A DNA stretch of 64,000 bases from Exophiala sp. HKRS030 (taxonomy: Eukaryota > Ascomycota > Eurotiomycetes > Chaetothyriales > Herpotrichiellaceae): NCBI GenBank assembly GCA_023897205.1, contig JAHWDD010000002.1, forward strand, positions 1,302,001-1,366,000. The letters run 5' to 3'. Under the pieces are notes generated by a model. That model was not told where the DNA came from. It did no database searches and saw nothing but the letters and a program-made list of their open reading frames with translations. Every line of letters begins with the position of its first letter. The stretch's first letter is position 1. The position numbers were made by a program, and so were the translations under genes. Positions 31,100 through 41,869 of this stretch are shown piece after piece.

Positions 31100-32456
31100 T
31101 CACAGGAAGAAAATGGCAGCGAACAGAGCGCTGAGACCAGTCAGGGGTGCGCTGGGTCCGAATGTGACGCCGGAGTTTTTCTTGGAGCTGCTGGTTGAAG
31201 TAGAGGAAGTACCGCCCGAGGTAGCCGAGGGGTTGGTCTCTGGATGTGCCTTGTTGGTCAAGCACGTGTTGACGCCCTTGATGACACCAGCAGAGTGAGC
31301 CTGGTTGAAGAGGTCGCAGATGGTGGTGTTGGTGGAGGTGGTCTGGACGTTGGATCCACCACGGACATCGTTGAGGGATGGCATGCTGACACTGCGGAAA
31401 TGGTTAGATGACTGGCTAGAATATTGGGGACCGAAAAGTACTCACCTGCCGAAGGCACCGGCAAAGTCAAGCGCACCGACAATGGTCTTGAGCTTGGGGA
31501 AACCAGCGATGGCCTTGAGAGCGGTGTTGTTGGCAATCAAGAAACCTCCACCGATCTGAGTCAATGCTGGGAAAGACAGGTTGGACAATTCCGGGCTGTC
31601 AACGAAAGCCAAGGTGCCACCAGTCTCGGTCAAGTTGGGAGCAGAGAAGGTCTTGAAAGAGTCGGAGTAGAAGCCCATGGAACCACCAACGTTGCTCAAG
31701 GATGGCATGGAGACCTTGCTGACGTTTCGAAAGGTCAAGTTCGCAGCATCTTCAAGGTTCGGGAAGCTAATCTCGAGATCCCGGCCGTTGGCAGAGAAGG
31801 ATAGCGCGGTGGTGACATTCTTGAGGTCGTTAACATTGACGTCAGTAAGGTACGGGTTGTTATTGATATCCATAGCCGATACAGCCTGCAGCTCAATTCC
31901 GTTTAGATTGTTAAGCTGTGTGTTAGAGATGTAGACCTGATTGGCTTGTTGAACACCCTGGGCGAAGTTCAAGCTCTGGAGAGCAGGCAGACCGACCCAG
32001 TTGATCTTGTTCACACCAGTGAGAGAATCGAATTGGAGAGTCGACATGATGGTGAGGCCGGTCAAACTGAAGGTACCAGTAATGGTGTTGAGCTGATCTG
32101 AGGTAATGGCAGTCAACTGAGTGGCGTTGTTACAGGTGACATCTCCCTTGATCTGTTGAACGCCGTTAATGGCAATTTGTCCAGAGGCAGTCGAGTCAAT
32201 GATAACATCTCCATTGAAGGTTTTGCAGTTAGCGATCTTTTGAGCGTCTCCACTGCTGGAAATAGTGATCGAAGGTCCATCGCAGGCATCGTTTTGTGCT
32301 ACATTCGATCTGTTAGCCTTTCTCTTCCCCGTGGATGGATTGGTCCCGTCTCTTTGTGCGTGTGTTTCCAAAGTAGTCCTGGGCGCCGCGTGTGTACGTA
32401 CCGAGGACATTGCTCGCAACCGCGAGTGTGAGAAGGATGAACTTGGTGAAGGCCAT
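31100..32456 (-). CDS. ECM33: ECM33/SPS2-type GPI-anchored cell wall protein, 399 aa
   Basis: Exons 32402-32456, 31446-32298 and 31100-31391 total 1200 nt in phase. Residues 1-19 are a signal peptide (MAFTKFILLTLAVASNVL); the first intron lies right after it. The mature protein begins AQNDACDGPSITI and consists of receptor-L-like leucine-rich repeats with many Asn residues (LTGLTIMSTLQFDSLTGV, VYISNTQLNNLNGI), as in Ecm33. A Ser/Thr-rich stretch (about 350-375) leads to a hydrophobic tail (APLTGLSALFAAIFFL), the GPI attachment signal. Ecm33 proteins are needed for cell wall integrity and sit at the plasma membrane or wall. The symbol follows the yeast family name; a specific paralogue is not implied. 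A 5'-UTR intron appears at 32483-32646, with canonical ends. Confidence 0.92.
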
Positions 32457-32482
32457 TGTGATTGTATGGATCAGCGAAGAAG

Positions 32483-32646
32483 CTGTGATGAGTGTTAGTC
32501 AAGTGATTGCAAACGGTCAAAACAACTCGAGGAGAAAAGGTAGAGGAAGGTAGAGGTCGGGGAGGGTTGGTTTGGGCGTTGGTGACGCGGCCAACCGCCC
32601 CGGTGAGGCAGCAGTGAGGTATGGGTGAATCTAAGAACAAACTCAC
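32483..32646 (-). other. Probable 5'-UTR intron of the ECM33-like gene
   Basis: On the minus strand the segment begins CAG|GTGAGT and ends CATCACAG, 26 bp before the ATG, with a pyrimidine-rich 3' part. This is inferred from splice signals only. Confidence 0.5.
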
Positions 32647-33783
32647 CTGAAATGCAATATTAAAGAGGATAGTAGTGGAAAGGCGTGATACAGCTGGCTT
32701 GAAGGCAAGTCGTAAGAACTTTTTTGGTGATTAGTCCGTTGGGATGAGGATGAACTCGCAACGAACAAACAAAAGCTTCAGCGAAGGAGAAGCTGGGATT
32801 GGAGTTGCTCGAATGGGTGTTAAGACAGGAAATGCCGAGGGCAGGCACGACGTTCTTCTTAAGAACTACGTGTGGCTGGCTTGATGAAGAAATAAAGGAA
32901 CAAACAGCAGCAACGATGGACTGAGTGGTGAGGGTTGAAGTGTGTGCACGGGAAAGATTTGAGAAGGAAGGGGGATGGCAGGAAAATAGATTGGGACTGA
33001 GGACGGGGAGGAGGAGGATGAAGTGCATTGGCCTCGGCTGCTGATTGGGTGCAAAGGGCAAGCTGCAGCACTCCCGCCTGTCTCTGCTATCTGCCCGGAC
33101 GCTGTACAGGGCGCCCACCAAACACAAAAAAGCCCACCAGTCACGCTTGTCGCAGCGCCCGTACGACCCATCAGGCCCGGCGGGAACAGCAAGGGGATCA
33201 CCAGCAAGTTGCAGCTTCACTTGTTGCAGCGGTGGAGATGGATGGGCAGACTAGTAAAAAGGGATGGCTTGTATTGATACCGTATGGCCCTGAGGCTGCG
33301 CGTCCCTTCATGTCAACAACCACCAATTCTTGCACCAACTCCACCTAACAACATGCGATTCAACCTCCAAGCTTTCGCCTCAGCCACTGTACGGAGTCCA
33401 AGTTGCATGCCACCCTTCTCGCCTCCTTCTCAAGCAACTCGCATCTGAGACATGTTGACAGCTTCGATGCACTCGCCACCACGGGACAGAGGTGCATCCT
33501 CAAAAAACCTTAGTGTAGGTATTGTACAGTGTGGCATTCTACCGAGATTTTGTTATCACTGTCCGTCCACTGACTACGAGTGCTCGTCCGATATGGCTGG
33601 AGGAGGCTATTTCGCTTGCTCGATTCTTTTTTCCGCTTGGACTGTGATTGCGATTGCGACAAAGCTAAGTTACTCTGTAGATCCACCACTATCCAGGTAC
33701 TGTCCTCCGTGAACAAGATAAAATAATGGAGTTGGTTTAGCGACCAAGTTTGTTTTATCAGCCGTGCTATTCCGGTGATCTAG

Positions 33784-33800
33784 CTACCTACAGTAGGTAG
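33784..33800. repeat. Perfect 17-nt inverted repeat
   Basis: CTACCTAC and GTAGGTAG flank a single A. It could be a dimeric factor site or a chance match within CTACC-rich sequence. Confidence 0.6.
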
Positions 33801-33889
33801 GGTAGATTTTTCAGGCATATTGTACTTGTATCTTACTTAACCGAAATAGTGCCTCAGGTTACTCTGAAATATAGTTTTACAGTATGTAG

Positions 33890-33898
33890 TACTCCGTA
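33890..33898 (+). repeat. TACTCCGTA motif copy
   Basis: Exact copy in the 3.1-kb intergenic region. Confidence 0.6.
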
Positions 33899-34253
33899 GC
33901 ATTGTGCGCATTCACAGGATACAGTACAGTACATACATACCTAGGCTCTCAGTAATTTGACCACACTTGAAATCCCAAGCACGAGATCTGGAAAATAACC
34001 TGCCTCATCAGTGACACGCATTCCAACGTCAAGAGTTGGCACAGACACCTCACAAGCCAGCTAATGCTCTCCGCTTGTGCTTCAATCATGAAACTCATCT
34101 CCTCCACATCCAGCCGATCACCATCACACATCACAAAAGAAAAACAAGGATGATACTTCGGCTTCATGTCAAGAAGGGTGGATGGGGGGGAAACTTCGCT
34201 GATCTCACTCCTTTATCAATATTTCGGTAGAAAGGTGGATTGTACATATCAGT

Positions 34254-34262
34254 TACTCCGTA
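34254..34262 (+). repeat. TACTCCGTA motif copy
   Basis: Exact copy; a near copy (CACGGAGTA) follows close to 34324. Confidence 0.6.
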
Positions 34263-34845
34263 CTCTTCGCACTTTACATGGTAGTTCAACTACCGATGAA
34301 ATTCTAGCACTACTACTACGAGACACGGAGTAGATTTCAATTACTTGTAACGTTCACATGCATGTCAACTTCACCAGACCCGTCAATGGTCCGTCAGCCG
34401 AACGGCCGCATGGCCCTTTTGAGGCCCTTGATGCCATCCCGACCTTCTCTCCAATCGACCAGGGCTCGAATGGGCCCGGTGCAGGATTGTCCGCCACACT
34501 TGTTCCACCATCGCTTTAGTGCATTTTGCTGTTACGGTACGTTACACCGACCGACATCTCAGGTCACAACCCTCGTTCCCCCAACGAGATCAGCCAGTCT
34601 GTTTTTGGGGATGCCACTTTCGATATGCGCTCTTCAATTTCCATCCAGATCCGCCTACCAACAACACTCACAAGGCACATGGACCGAAATCAGTTCTCTT
34701 TGTTGATATCATACGGATGCGCTAGGAATCGGAACCACATGTCGACTTTTGTTTATTTATTATCATCATCATTGACTTCAAATAGTCGAGCGACGGACGG
34801 AGTAGATAATATTGCTGTAAAAAGCTCCGCCGCCTAGGAGCGCCG

Positions 34846-34854
34846 TACGGAGTA
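34846..34854 (-). repeat. TACTCCGTA motif copy (as TACGGAGTA)
   Basis: Exact copy; 8-of-9 matches follow at 34898 and 34919. Confidence 0.6.
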
Positions 34855-35604
34855 AATCCTGTTATCACAGAAAACTCCCTACGACACCGGTACCTCGTAC
34901 TCCGTTAGATACAGTACATACTCCGTCAATCAAGCAAACCCAGAATCTCGGATAACGCACGGAGTAACGCGGCAGGGTGCGTGGCTGGAACGCACACTGC
35001 ACTACTTGACACGTTGGATGAAGCACGTTCCAGGCGACTAATAACCTGCCGCATCAAATGCGTATCGTGTCTGTGTCTGCCCAAAAAATGGAGGAAACGG
35101 GCGAAGGAATTTCGGAGTAATATTCCCAGCTTTGATTGTCGAGAAAATCTAGGTAGGTTACTGCACGAGTAGGTAAGAGATCCGGACAAGAGTACGGATA
35201 TGAAGTACGGAACACCGAGTGAATGAATATCTCAAAAAAAAACACGCCCCAAAACCAATGTGCGCGCGTCAGCACGTGACTGTCCAGGCATCATTGGCTT
35301 AGGTCAGCCAGGTACGAATACGCGCTTGGCCAAGGCCCCGGGCACCCTTAAGCCCAGACGACTCGGGGCATGACGACAATTGGGTAAAGAAGAAATACTT
35401 CAGCTTAATTGTATGATCAATGCATCGTGAAAGAGGTCTTTCCATCGACGTCGTCCTTGCAATCCTAAGTCCACTTCTCGTCTTTTGAGAACTCAGAAGG
35501 CGATCCCGCCTATTGATTGGTAAACATCATCCTGTTAAGCTTTGCTACCCAGCAAGACCGTGGCCTGGCCGACACAATACTACTACCTACGTTCGCAAAC
35601 CTGA

Positions 35605-36840
35605 ATGCTGAGCCGTGGTCTGTTCAAAATGACCGTTCGCAGATCTACCAGAATTGCTTCTGGCTCTTCCACTACGGCTGCTGCTGCTGATGCTGCTGCT
35701 GCGTCAGAAAAGCCTACCAAGGTTGTCACCACGTCCAGGAAACGGTCGTTGAGCACTGGGTCTCCCCAAACGCAGACGAAGACGAATAAAAAGACCAAAT
35801 CGTCGCAAGACGTGCCCGCCGTCAATGGGGAGTCGGTACAGTCAGCACCAGAGTTCAAAGTCCCAGTGACACCGGTGAAGAACGCCAGGAGGGTTCCGGC
35901 CAAAGCCAAGCAACCCCCCTTGACGCCCACCCCGAGTTTGATCAGTGTGATCAGGGCGCCCTACAGTTCAGGAGATATTGACGATGCCACGCCGCCGCCA
36001 GAACGGCCCGTCGAGCCACACGTGACCAACGCGGCGTTGGTGACGCCAGGGGGTACGCAGCAGGTCGCGTACTCGAGCGACTTGCCCCCGGACTCGACAC
36101 CGTCCAGGACCGGGGGGCTCCCTCGGCCGACGGCGACGACGAACACGCTCCTCGACCAAGCTTGCGCCCACCTGGTCAGCGTCGAGCCCCGGTTGGGACC
36201 CGTCATAGAGAAGCACCCGTGCCACGTCTTCTCGGCCCGGGGTCTGGCGGAACAGATCGACCCCTTTCGGTCGCTGGCGAGCGGGATCATGGGCCAGCAG
36301 GTGTCGGGGGCGGCGGCCAAGTCCATCAAGAACAAATTCATCGCGCTGTTCAACGAGGAGGGCACCGAACACCCCCCCAAGTTCCCCACGCCGGCACAGG
36401 TCGCCGCGACGGACCTGGCACGGTTGCGGCTCGCCGGTCTGTCCCAGCGGAAGGCCGAGTACATCCAGGGGTTGGCGGAGAAGTTCACGACGCGGGAACT
36501 GACGACCGACATGCTCATGAAGGCCACGGACGAAGAGGTCATGGAGCGGCTCATCGCGGTCAGGGGCCTGGGCAGGTGGTCCGTCGAGATGTTTGCGTGC
36601 TTCGGCCTCAAGAGGCTGGACATCCTCTCGACGGGCGACCTCGGCGTGCAGCGGGGCATGGCCGCCTTCTACGGCAAGGACGTCAAGAAGCTCAAGGCCA
36701 AAGGCGGGGGCAAGTGGAAGTACATGTCGGAGCAGGACATGTTGGACAAGTCTGCTCCCTTCGCCCCCTATCGCAGTCTCTTCATGTGGTACATGTGGCG
36801 CGTCGAGGACGTGGACGTCGAGGTTATGAGTACCATGTAG
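35605..36840 (+). CDS. MAG1: DNA-3-methyladenine glycosylase (MAG1/AlkA family), 411 aa
   Basis: Base-excision repair enzyme that removes alkylated purines from DNA in the nucleus. The C-terminal 230 residues are an HhH-GPD fold: DPFRSLASGIMGQQVSGAAA at the start, ARLRLAGLSQRKAEYIQGLA, the hairpin IAVRGLGRWSVEMF, and the catalytic Asp D345 in STGDLGVQRGMAAF. The N-terminal 130 residues are disordered and basic (nuclear-localisation-like RKRSLS ... NKKTK), with an Ala run coded by GCT repeats. There is no intron. A second ATG eight codons in (35629) has a better context (AAAATGA) and may be the true start. The coding GC is high from about 36,000 on. The catalytic set is complete, so the enzyme should be active. 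Confidence 0.93.
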   Translation: MLSRGLFKMTVRRSTRIASGSSTTAAAADAAAASEKPTKVVTTSRKRSLSTGSPQTQTKTNKKTKSSQDVPAVNGESVQSAPEFKVPVTPVKNARRVPAKAKQPPLTPTPSLISVIRAPYSSGDIDDATPPPERPVEPHVTNAALVTPGGTQQVAYSSDLPPDSTPSRTGGLPRPTATTNTLLDQACAHLVSVEPRLGPVIEKHPCHVFSARGLAEQIDPFRSLASGIMGQQVSGAAAKSIKNKFIALFNEEGTEHPPKFPTPAQVAATDLARLRLAGLSQRKAEYIQGLAEKFTTRELTTDMLMKATDEEVMERLIAVRGLGRWSVEMFACFGLKRLDILSTGDLGVQRGMAAFYGKDVKKLKAKGGGKWKYMSEQDMLDKSAPFAPYRSLFMWYMWRVEDVDVEVMSTM

Positions 36841-37089
36841 ATTAACAACTCGTAAAGAGGCGCCCGGAACCGTCCTTTTCATACCTAGCTAAGGGAAAAA
36901 AGACACCAGGCACTTTGTATGTACATGTACAAAAAAGTTACTTCGGATTTGCCCACCGCCTGGACTTCAAGACCAATCTTTTGGCACCAAAACTTTGAGA
37001 GCACCCTTTCGGTGTCTGTGATACCGATCTGTCAAAGCACAAGCGACCGCATCAAGTTCAATGGCACTTGTTTGGTGTCTCATATTTCT

Positions 37090-37732
37090 TCAGTTTTTCC
37101 GCTCGACTTTCATGGATTCCAGATCCGCACGCTCCTTCAACTCGGCTTCGATTTCTTCGATGATGGGACTCAAATAAGGTCGGTCCTAGAAAACCATAAT
37201 GTTAGCAAATTGTGGCGTCACCACAAGCTGTATCTTGGGCCAAGGGGGCAGGATTCCGGTGGTCTGTCTCACTTCTTCTGGCTTTGTCTGTTCGGCGGCA
37301 GGTAGTAGTTGATGGGCCAAAGAGCACTGCGGGGACACCGTTAGTTCTGTTCTTGATTCCACCTGGTATCATCGAGGGTAGGGAGATGTAAAATTCGTGG
37401 GTTTGACGCACTTGGAAAGCTCTTCGAAGTCGGAAAACTCGGTCATATGCTTCCTTGGGCGGCAGTCTCTTGAGGGCGAGCTGCACAGTGTCGTTCTCTT
37501 CAGGGATCAAGTCGTCGGCGCGAAGACCTGTAGGTTATATATCGTCAACAATCTTTCATCCCCTCCTTCCAGACAGCTCCTCCTTGTCTGTCACGGAGCA
37601 AAATCGTCCAAATGGTGTCGTACCTAATCTTCTGTATCCGGCTGCGTCGGCGTACCAGTTGGCCAGCGGCATCATCCATCTCTTCAACCATGGCCTCTTC
37701 AGGATGTATGGGGCTAACGAAGGAGCAGACAT
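37090..37732 (-). CDS. QCR7: Cytochrome bc1 complex subunit 7, 124 aa, four exons
   Basis: Exons 37624-37732, 37412-37527, 37273-37326 and 37090-37185 total 375 nt in phase; the unspliced frames hide it. The spliced protein begins [20 protein letters not shown] and contains [60 protein letters not shown] and [20 protein letters not shown], all hallmarks of the 14-kDa ubiquinol-cytochrome c reductase subunit (UCR_14kD). It sits on the matrix side of mitochondrial complex III and is needed for assembly. Length matches the family (about 120-130 aa). It is convergent with the DNA glycosylase gene (249 bp between stop codons). Confidence is high because each splice restores the family sequence. 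Confidence 0.95.
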
Positions 37733-38480
37733 GGCGAACGTGAAATAGCTCCGGGGGTTTCGAGGTTTTGTTGCTGGGACTTGGAAGCTGCGGAAGCAAT
37801 GAAAGCGCAACGCCTTTGGGGAGCTTGTCGCTTCGATGAATGGGCCAAGTCGAAGAAACATTACTGGTTCTTGGCGCTAAAGTTGTTAAATGGATGACGA
37901 TGATTGGTTTGGCTCTTAACACGTGATCTCATTTTCGCTTCATGTCTATTTGAAGCACGGGGGAGCTCGACGGACGTATTACGATGCGTCGCTCACCCCT
38001 CGACACATGAAGACAACTACAAGCATACACAAAGCTCGACGTTGACCTCATATCGATGTGGCCTGGATCAACAAGGGGAAAACAGAATAACAAAAATCGT
38101 CACGCAAAATCTCAAATAATGAAGGACCTTTGGAGCCGATATATATATATTCAATGTTCATTCGTTGACCGCTCTCGCAAATTTAGTCAAATAAATATAT
38201 TCAGCCTCATACTGCTAACGTATACCGTACACGCTTCTGTACAGCACAATGAAGGCATTCCAAACAACGTTGGCTTATGATTGGCAGTTTTGAACGAGGA
38301 ATCGCGCAAAACTCTTAACTTCATTCATGTCTTCTTGTTCCCAAGCCACTCACACCTCTTTGATCCCTGCGTATACTTCGACTGCAAACGGTACAGTCCT
38401 TCCAACATCGATACAAACACTCCGGTGTTCCTTAATCGGCACCTACTCAGCTATGGACAACCTGCTTGTACAAAAGTGCT
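37733..38480. other. Intergenic, upstream of QCR7
   Basis: About 750 bp holding the QCR7 promoter and the 3' flank of the transporter gene. It includes an AT-rich patch with a short (TA)n near 38140. No gene is supported. Confidence 0.4.
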
Positions 38481-40371
38481 CTACGCGCTTTCCAAGTGCT
38501 CACCTGGATCCATCTTCTCGGCAGGACTCCTCTCTACTACTTCTCTACCTTCTGCTCGTGGCGAAGCCATTTGCCTACTCTTGACCCTCTCCACCGCGAT
38601 GTCATTCAGACTCACACCGTCCTTACGCAGACGCTCCAACTCATGCGCCTCTTTTGCATAAGCCGCACGCTCTTTCTCGCTCATTTCAGGTCCTAGGAGT
38701 AGGAAGATAATCTGGTATGCCCAGACCGCGCCCATGAAGATTCCTATAACCTTACCGTAGTCGAAACGTTCAACCCCATTATGTGGAGGGAGAGGATACC
38801 GCTCGCCTATGACTGCTTGAATGGTTGCAGAGGCGGAACTCGCAAGGTTCCCGAGCTGGTAGGTGAGCCCAACAGCGGTAGTTCGTAGTGCTTCCGGCGA
38901 GACTTCCATCAAGTGGATGGGAATGGCACTATGCACTCAAGATGAGTTAACTGGACACCAATGGAGAGCATACAACGAAGACAAATGAAAACAAAACTTA
39001 CCCCCAAACGCCACCGACAAAGAATTGCAATGCAAATGCTGAGCCGACCAGGCCCATATTGCATGGAAGGATATACGCCGGCACTAGAGCACCTCCGCAC
39101 ACACAAGCAATAAGCATGGTGAGACGACGACCTGCAGTGATGATTAGTCAGTGCCTCTCACATGGGCGGTGAGGCAGAAAAGAGAAGGAAAAGCCTTACC
39201 CAGAAAGGTACTGATGTACCCAAGTGTTGTCCCCCCTATGAGGGCACCGATTTGGCCAACAACGCTTACAACTGTCACATCCGTTGGGCCCATGAGAACT
39301 TGGTTCTTCAGGAAGGTTGGGAGCAGATCTTGACTGCCGTGGCTGCAACTGTTGAATCCAGTCATCAGAATGACCAAGTAGACGAAAAGCACCCAGTTTT
39401 GCTTGATGGCGACCCAAGACTCTCGAGTCCAGGCCTTGAAGCCGGCAGCTTTGACGTGGTGCTCGCCACCCTGCTCTTTTTCGGCAAGGAGTTGGGCTTC
39501 ACGCTCGGCACGCATCACTTGGAAGTTGTTGGTTTCTGGGAGACACCAGCGAAAGGCTATGATCAGGACAGGCGGACCAGCGCCAAACCAGAACAGTGAG
39601 CGCCAGCCGTGGGATGTAGTTGGAACAAGCTACGGGTGGTCAGTGTGATAAACGTAACCTGGGAGGCAATGCTCACAGCTCGATAGAAGATCGAAGCGAG
39701 CAGGTAGCCGGTCGCATAGCCTTGCTGAAAAAGGCCAGAGAGTAGGCCACGAGCATCATATGGTAGGTCCTCTAGAGCTGTGGCGGCTGCTGGACCAAAG
39801 AGACCTGAATCTACTCAGCATGATGTAAAGGAAATCTGGCAACGAGTGTTCCTTACCACCCATGGCGATACCGTAAAGCGAACGAACACCGAGAAACTGC
39901 GGCAATGTGTTACAGAAGCCCGATGCGAGTTCCAGGACGATGAAGAGGGCCAGGTTGATGATCATGGGCCACTTCCGTCCGTAACGATCGGACAGAGTAC
40001 CAAAGACTAGAGCACCAACAGAACGTAGCATCAATGTGACCGTGAGACCCTGGCACATATTAGCCTGTCTATGTTCATGGTATGACAATATCGGCGCACG
40101 CACCCATGAGACGTCAGAGTTCTCGACGCCAAAGTCTTTAGCAATTTCAGTTATAGTAAGAGACACGGTGAAGAAGTCGAATGCATCCCACGTCCAACCA
40201 AGGAAAACCGGCAGTGAACATCAGCCATTGATGCTTATCAAGTTCTTTGAGAATATGGTAGGGGTTTCCAAGTTTTGTTCTTGGTGGTTTGAGGCTGGTG
40301 ATGCGGGTGAGGAAATATTTCTTGATCTGACTGGGAGAGTAGAACCATCCTGCTGCCATGCGATTATGCAT
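38481..40371 (-). pseudogene. JEN-type monocarboxylate/proton symporter with an apparent 1-nt frameshift
   Basis: Six exons: 40104-40371, 39857-40049, 39677-39804, 39200-39629, 39002-39131 and 38481-38928. The protein is a 12-TM major facilitator of the Jen1 lactate/pyruvate family, shown by the signature NSCSHGSQDLLPT (N-x2-S/T-H-x-S/T-Q-D-x3-T), by GTLSDRYGRKWP between TM2 and TM3 and by GAIPIHLMEVSPEALR. In exon 1 the frame runs HQWLMFTAGF and then breaks: the next family residues (LGWTWDAFDFFTVSLT) are in another frame. One extra base in the TTTTCC run at about 40203-40209 explains it, and total exon length is then consistent. No splice signals could bypass it. Either the gene is recently inactivated or the base is a sequencing error. 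Everything downstream is intact, which favours error or very recent loss. Confidence 0.8.
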
Positions 40372-41869
40372 CTTGGGCAGTGGAAAAGGGTGCAATGGTG
40401 CTTGATGCGCTCAGAAGGTGAAGTGACAATCTACTGAATATCTGAAGATGAGTTGAACACCAATGTGCTCGAGCCTCGGGCCAGCCGCTCGGTAGATATC
40501 TTTAAAGACGATTGAAAAGCCATGCATGTTGAACGGCTACCTACCTTCCTATATGATATCAAGCGTGCTAGGGCCAAGACGGGCATCATGATGAAGAGAG
40601 TGTGAAAAGCCTATGCTGATGGTCGCTTGTGGAGGTAACATCGGCTCTCTTGCTGATCGCGACTCCGGCAAAGCACCTCGTCAAAAGGACTTGCCTCGAA
40701 GTCGGTAAGTCTCACACGAGATGTGCAGGGTTTCGAGGAACGTTCCTCATGCATGGCGCCGTCGGTTGCACTGAGGAGTTGAGGAGTCTAGTGAGGTGTT
40801 ATCAATATGGAAATTGCGCCAACCAGCTTGGACATTGGAACGTGTTAACACGCCACTGAACATGGCCAAGATTGAGCCAAGGAGGATCAACCCTCCAAGC
40901 GCAGATGCCATCAGAGGCGGCATTGCTTGCATTGGCTTGCTGTTGCATGGTTGATTGAGCTCGAATGGAGAAACAACCAGGTTGCCGGACTGGGAACCCC
41001 GGCGTCCCCCGCACATTGACGGGGAACCATCGCATTGTAGCACATCATAGCGGACATATACGGGGCATGTCCCGTGTGAGGAGAGCTATGCGTGAAACCG
41101 AGCTGAAAAGCAGGAACGTCCTGGGCATAGTACAGGGCTCAGAGCTTCGATTGGATACCTGACACAGTGTGTTCAGAAGCAAGACAACTTTCACCAGAGA
41201 TGGCTTCGTAGGTGGGTGTCGAAGCAAATTGAGGGAGGCGGCCTAGCGACTAGACCGGCCATATGAATTGTCAAGACTCGCACATACAAGACTGTCCAGG
41301 TCCTGTGCTGGCTATGACTTCCTTGATCTTTCAGAAGATAGGAGAACAACATGTCTCAACGTACGAGCACAATTTGCCGATAATGCCAGGCACGTGACCC
41401 GATCACAGGGCGGGATCTATGCACGTGACAGAGATGAGGTAATCTCCGCTCGCTCACCGCAAGCTCAATCTTTCTTGCTCGGCGAGTTGAAGGCCGTAGA
41501 TACTGTACAGTGTTTGCCCACTTTCATCATCCCTCTTGCTCGAGCAGAACGTTTGCAGTTCCACCTCCAACCCAGCATTTATCGTCAAGATCTGATCTTG
41601 TCCTTCTCCTCAACGTCACTGATTCGTGCCTTGTACCAGTCATTCATGGCCTTTGTCAACCGCTGACAGGAGCAGTTGGCTCCGGCCAGACCCCGCAGTA
41701 CAATTCAGTTCCACGACACCGAGTAGACGGTGCAACGGAGCAGAACTTGCTGCCCCCCCCGAATCGTCCTCAAGCATTCCTCCACCAAACCTCAGAATCG
41801 TACCCTCTCCGCCATGAGCACGTCACATGCGCTCTTCTGTCCTTGACCTCGAGATCCGACAGTCAAAGG
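40372..41869. promoter_or_regulatory. Divergent upstream region, JEN-like / NAD carrier
   Basis: About 1.5 kb between two outward-read genes. An open frame continues upstream of the carrier start (from 41510) but its sequence is unlike a carrier. No other gene is supported. Confidence 0.4.

Larger units (their letters stand above)
32457..35604. other. Long intergenic region (3.1 kb)
   Basis: The longest gene-free stretch in the window. It contains the ECM33 5' leader with its probable intron, a perfect 17-nt palindrome at 33784-33800, AT-rich patches and a dense group of TACTCCGTA-type motifs between 33890 and 34970. No protein of any recognised family is encoded, and I see no tRNA or rRNA. 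A long noncoding RNA cannot be excluded. Confidence 0.5.

Noticed and set aside
35968..36882. 304-codon minus-strand frame and 227-codon plus-strand frame
   Set aside because: Both overlap the GC-rich glycosylase gene and have biased R/G/H composition typical of shadows.
41510..41869. N-terminal extension of the NAD carrier as a presequence
   Set aside because: Carriers of this family use internal targeting; the extension is low-complexity and begins in probable promoter sequence.
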